Positions 34,350 to 36,066 of a stretch of 36,066 nucleotides of DNA are shown here, piece after piece. The DNA lies in the NCBI GenBank assembly GCA_903844135.1, contig CAIMSN010000054.1, positions 1 through 36,066 on the forward strand, given 5' to 3'. The notes under the pieces were generated by a model. That model had not been told where the DNA came from, did not search any database, and was given only the letters and a program-made list of their open reading frames with translations. The stretch comes from an uncultured Rhodospirillales bacterium. Its GTDB lineage: Bacteria > Pseudomonadota > Alphaproteobacteria > Acetobacterales > Acetobacteraceae. A program made the position numbers and the translations under genes. How positions within the stretch are numbered: the first letter of the stretch is position 1; each line of letters begins with the position of its first letter.

Positions 34350-34913
34350 TTGACAGTTCGCACCATCGCCTGCCGGATCGTCCCGCTCGTGTCCTGCCTG
34401 CTGGCCGGCGCCTGCGCCGTCAACGACTATCGCATCGCCGATCGCGCCAAGGTTTCGCTGATCGGCCTCAGCGAACTGGAGCTCGAATCCTGCCTGGGCG
34501 TGCCGGACCAGCACGCCAGCTTCGGCACCAGCGACGTGCTGACCTACTACGCGACGTCCAGCAGCTCGATGAGCTACTCGCTGCCGATCGTCGGCGGACT
34601 CGGCTTCTCCAATGGCGGCTACTGCCACGCCACCTTCCGGGTCGATGACGGCCGGGTGAGCCGGATCATCTACTCCGGCGAGAAGAACGCCACGCTGGCG
34701 CCGAACGCCTATTGCGCGCCGATCCTGCGCAGTTGCATGGACTGGCTCTCCGCCCATCCGGAGGCGCGCGACGCCGCGCCCAGCGGCGCGGTGGCGACCA
34801 GGAACTCCGACCCGGTCGCGCGCGTGCCGCCCGGGGCGCCGAGCGGCGCGCCGCAGCCGGGCGCGTCGAACGCCGGGCTTCCGGCCAATGCGCCGACGCC
34901 GACCCCGCGCTAG
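34350..34913 (+). CDS. Predicted lipoprotein, function unknown
   Basis: Probable membrane lipoprotein of 187 residues. The signal peptide ends in the lipobox LAGAC, giving Cys22 as the acylated residue. The mature part has a compact domain (about 25-125) with ELESCLGVPDQHASFGTSDVLTYY, resembling SmpA-like small lipoproteins in feel only. Four further cysteines and a Pro/Ala-rich tail follow. The start is read as TTG at 34350, eight bases after GGAG (34338-34341). No in-frame ATG precedes the lipobox at a workable distance. It converges on the DUF427 gene, leaving four bases between stops. I do not recognise a family with known function. Confidence 0.8.
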   Translation: MTVRTIACRIVPLVSCLLAGACAVNDYRIADRAKVSLIGLSELELESCLGVPDQHASFGTSDVLTYYATSSSSMSYSLPIVGGLGFSNGGYCHATFRVDDGRVSRIIYSGEKNATLAPNAYCAPILRSCMDWLSAHPEARDAAPSGAVATRNSDPVARVPPGAPSGAPQPGASNAGLPANAPTPTPR

Positions 34914-34917
34914 AGCA

Positions 34918-35199
34918 TCACGGCACGATCTTCACGCCCTTCCAGAACGCCACCCGATCCTTGATCTCGGCCGCCGCCTGTTTCGGCTCGGGATAGAACC
35001 AGGCCGCGTTTTCGTTCACGGCGTCGCCCACCGCCACGGAGTGGTAGTGCGCGGTGCCCTTCCACGGGCAGCCGGAGGTGTGGCTGCTGGGCCTGAGCAG
35101 GTCCTGCCGCACGCTGCCGGCCGGGAAATAGGCATTGCCCTCGACGGTGACGATGTCGTCGCTCTCGGCGATGACGGTGTCCTTCCAGATGGCCCGCAT
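34918..35199 (-). CDS. DUF427 family protein
   Basis: Small cytosolic protein of 93 residues, the length of a single DUF427 domain. Family blocks are MRAIWKDTVIAESDDIVTVEGNAYFP, SSHTSGCPWKGTAHYHSV and AAWFYPEPKQAA...KDRVAFWKGV. The role of DUF427 proteins is not established. The ATG at 35199 follows GAGGA by a short spacer. It lies downstream of the FUSC-family gene on the same strand, 66 bases away, and could be co-transcribed with it. Confidence 0.93.
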   Translation of the reverse strand: MRAIWKDTVIAESDDIVTVEGNAYFPAGSVRQDLLRPSSHTSGCPWKGTAHYHSVAVGDAVNENAAWFYPEPKQAAAEIKDRVAFWKGVKIVP

Positions 35200-35265
35200 G
35201 GTGTCCTCGCTTGCATTGTCCGGGATCGCAACGCGCGACGGCGCCCCGCGATGCGTCCGGCGCTT

Positions 35266-36066
35266 CTAGGCCGCCGCCTTCTCGTCCGCCTTCCGGTCGG
35301 GCTTGAGCGCCAGCACGATGTCGTGGATGTCGCGGTCGAGCATCTCCAGGGTGAAGCGCGGCAGCGGCCCGGCATGGTCGCCGAGCGCCTGCAGCGACGC
35401 CGACAGGCGCGCGGCTTCGGTGGTGCCGATCTCCGGCGCATGCGCCCGCTGGTCGGCCTCCTGGTCCATCGCCGCGCGGATCGCCGCGAACGCGGCCGAG
35501 ACCGAGGCGGAGACGTCCAGCAGCGCCGCGATCGGCTCCGCCTGCGGACCTTCCTGCTCCAGCGTCTCGTCGAGCGCACGGGCGACGAACAGCACGTCGC
35601 TCTGCAGCCGGCGCATCATCGAGCCCAGTCGGACCAGCACCGGCTCGGACTGGTCGAGCGCGCCCAGCCGCTCGCGCTTGGCTTCGGCGACCGCGGCGAC
35701 CAGCGTCTTGAGCGCCTCCGAACTGGCATCGTTGAGACGCTCGACGTCCGGCATCGCCATGCGGTGCGCCAGCACCGCGGCCTGGGTGGCGTCGAGCGTC
35801 AGCAGCATCGCCGACGCCGCCTCGAACGCCTGCGCGCGCGCCTTGGCCCGGAACACCACGTAGGACACCAGCAGCGACACCGCGGCCCCGACCAGGATCG
35901 CCAGCGTGCGGTCGATCGGCCGGGCGAACGGATCGGCGCCGGAGGCCGGGAACAGGAACACCACCACCAGCGTCACACCGGCGAGGCGCAGGTTCGGCCG
36001 GAACGCCGCCATGATCGCCAGCGGCACCAGCAGGCAGGCGAACACCGGCATCTTCGGCAGCCCGGC
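35266..36066 (-). CDS. FUSC-family (aromatic acid exporter-like) membrane protein, C-terminal part
   Basis: The frame is open to the window edge and reads through an internal Met at 36051 (upstream codons Gly-Leu-Pro-Lys-Met), so the gene is cut at its 5' side. What remains is 266 codons. Hydrophobic helices (VFACLLVPLAIMAAF, LAGVTLVVVFLFPASG, RTLAILVGAAVSLLVSYVVF) are followed by a long cytosolic helical region rich in Ala, Glu and Arg. This is the second membrane block and tail of FUSC/AaeB-like efflux proteins. The substrate is unknown. It ends at a TAG (35266-35268). Confidence 0.82.
   Translation of the reverse strand, partial: AGLPKMPVFACLLVPLAIMAAFRPNLRLAGVTLVVVFLFPASGADPFARPIDRTLAILVGAAVSLLVSYVVFRAKARAQAFEAASAMLLTLDATQAAVLAHRMAMPDVERLNDASSEALKTLVAAVAEAKRERLGALDQSEPVLVRLGSMMRRLQSDVLFVARALDETLEQEGPQAEPIAALLDVSASVSAAFAAIRAAMDQEADQRAHAPEIGTTEAARLSASLQALGDHAGPLPRFTLEMLDRDIHDIVLALKPDRKADEKAAA

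Overview
The window is a gene-dense, clearly GC-rich stretch of a bacterial chromosome. It carries about 24 protein genes, two of them cut by the window ends. The likely source is an alphaproteobacterium, probably Acetobacteraceae (Rhodospirillales). This rests on the gene set: a plsC-like gene beside miaB-phoH-ybeY-corC, opgG/opgH beside an alginate-export-family porin, and tamA-tamB. It also rests on gene style, with many overlapping starts and stops and GTG/TTG starts. This is an inference from content, not a database match. I saw no tRNA, rRNA, CRISPR array, transposase, phage or plasmid gene.

Layout. 1-1516: 3' end of an adenine deaminase gene. 1698-2861: membrane diguanylate cyclase. 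2877-5524 (minus): DNA exonuclease and ATP-dependent DNA ligase, coupled by an ATGA overlap. 5624-6594: YidB-family protein and a small secreted protein. 6622-7575 (minus): sterol-desaturase/fatty-acid-hydroxylase family membrane protein. 7728-9761: single-domain response regulator and a TPR protein with a GT9-like C-terminal region. 9871-11922: exported M1 metallopeptidase. 11942-14194 (minus): GAF-PAS-GGDEF-EAL protein with a degenerate GGDAF site but a complete EAL site. 14409-20581 (minus): tamB and tamA. 20617-26162: acyltransferase, then miaB, phoH, ybeY and corC in a tight overlapping run. 26198-26467 (minus): HU-type protein. 26731-27950 (minus): CDF cation transporter and a small conserved protein. 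28072-28596: GNAT acetyltransferase. 28554-32242 (minus): opgG then opgH. 32415-34019: alginate-export-family porin. 34018-34279: a long palindromic element, part of which is tandemly duplicated. 34350-34913: lipoprotein. 34918-35199 (minus): DUF427 protein. 35266-36066 (minus): FUSC-family transporter, cut by the window end.

How the genes fit together. Three themes recur. The first is envelope and outer-membrane biogenesis: tamAB, the acyltransferase, periplasmic glucan synthesis by OpgG/OpgH, an outer-membrane porin, a lipoprotein and FUSC. The second is cyclic-di-GMP signalling: one apparently active cyclase with an intact inhibitory site, and one apparent phosphodiesterase. The third is RNA and ribosome maintenance: miaB, phoH and ybeY. 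Most of this is housekeeping. I found no clear multi-gene system that looks undescribed. The least explained piece of DNA is the 34.0-34.3 kb palindrome with its perfect 98-bp tandem duplication, which carries a copy of the porin gene's last codons.
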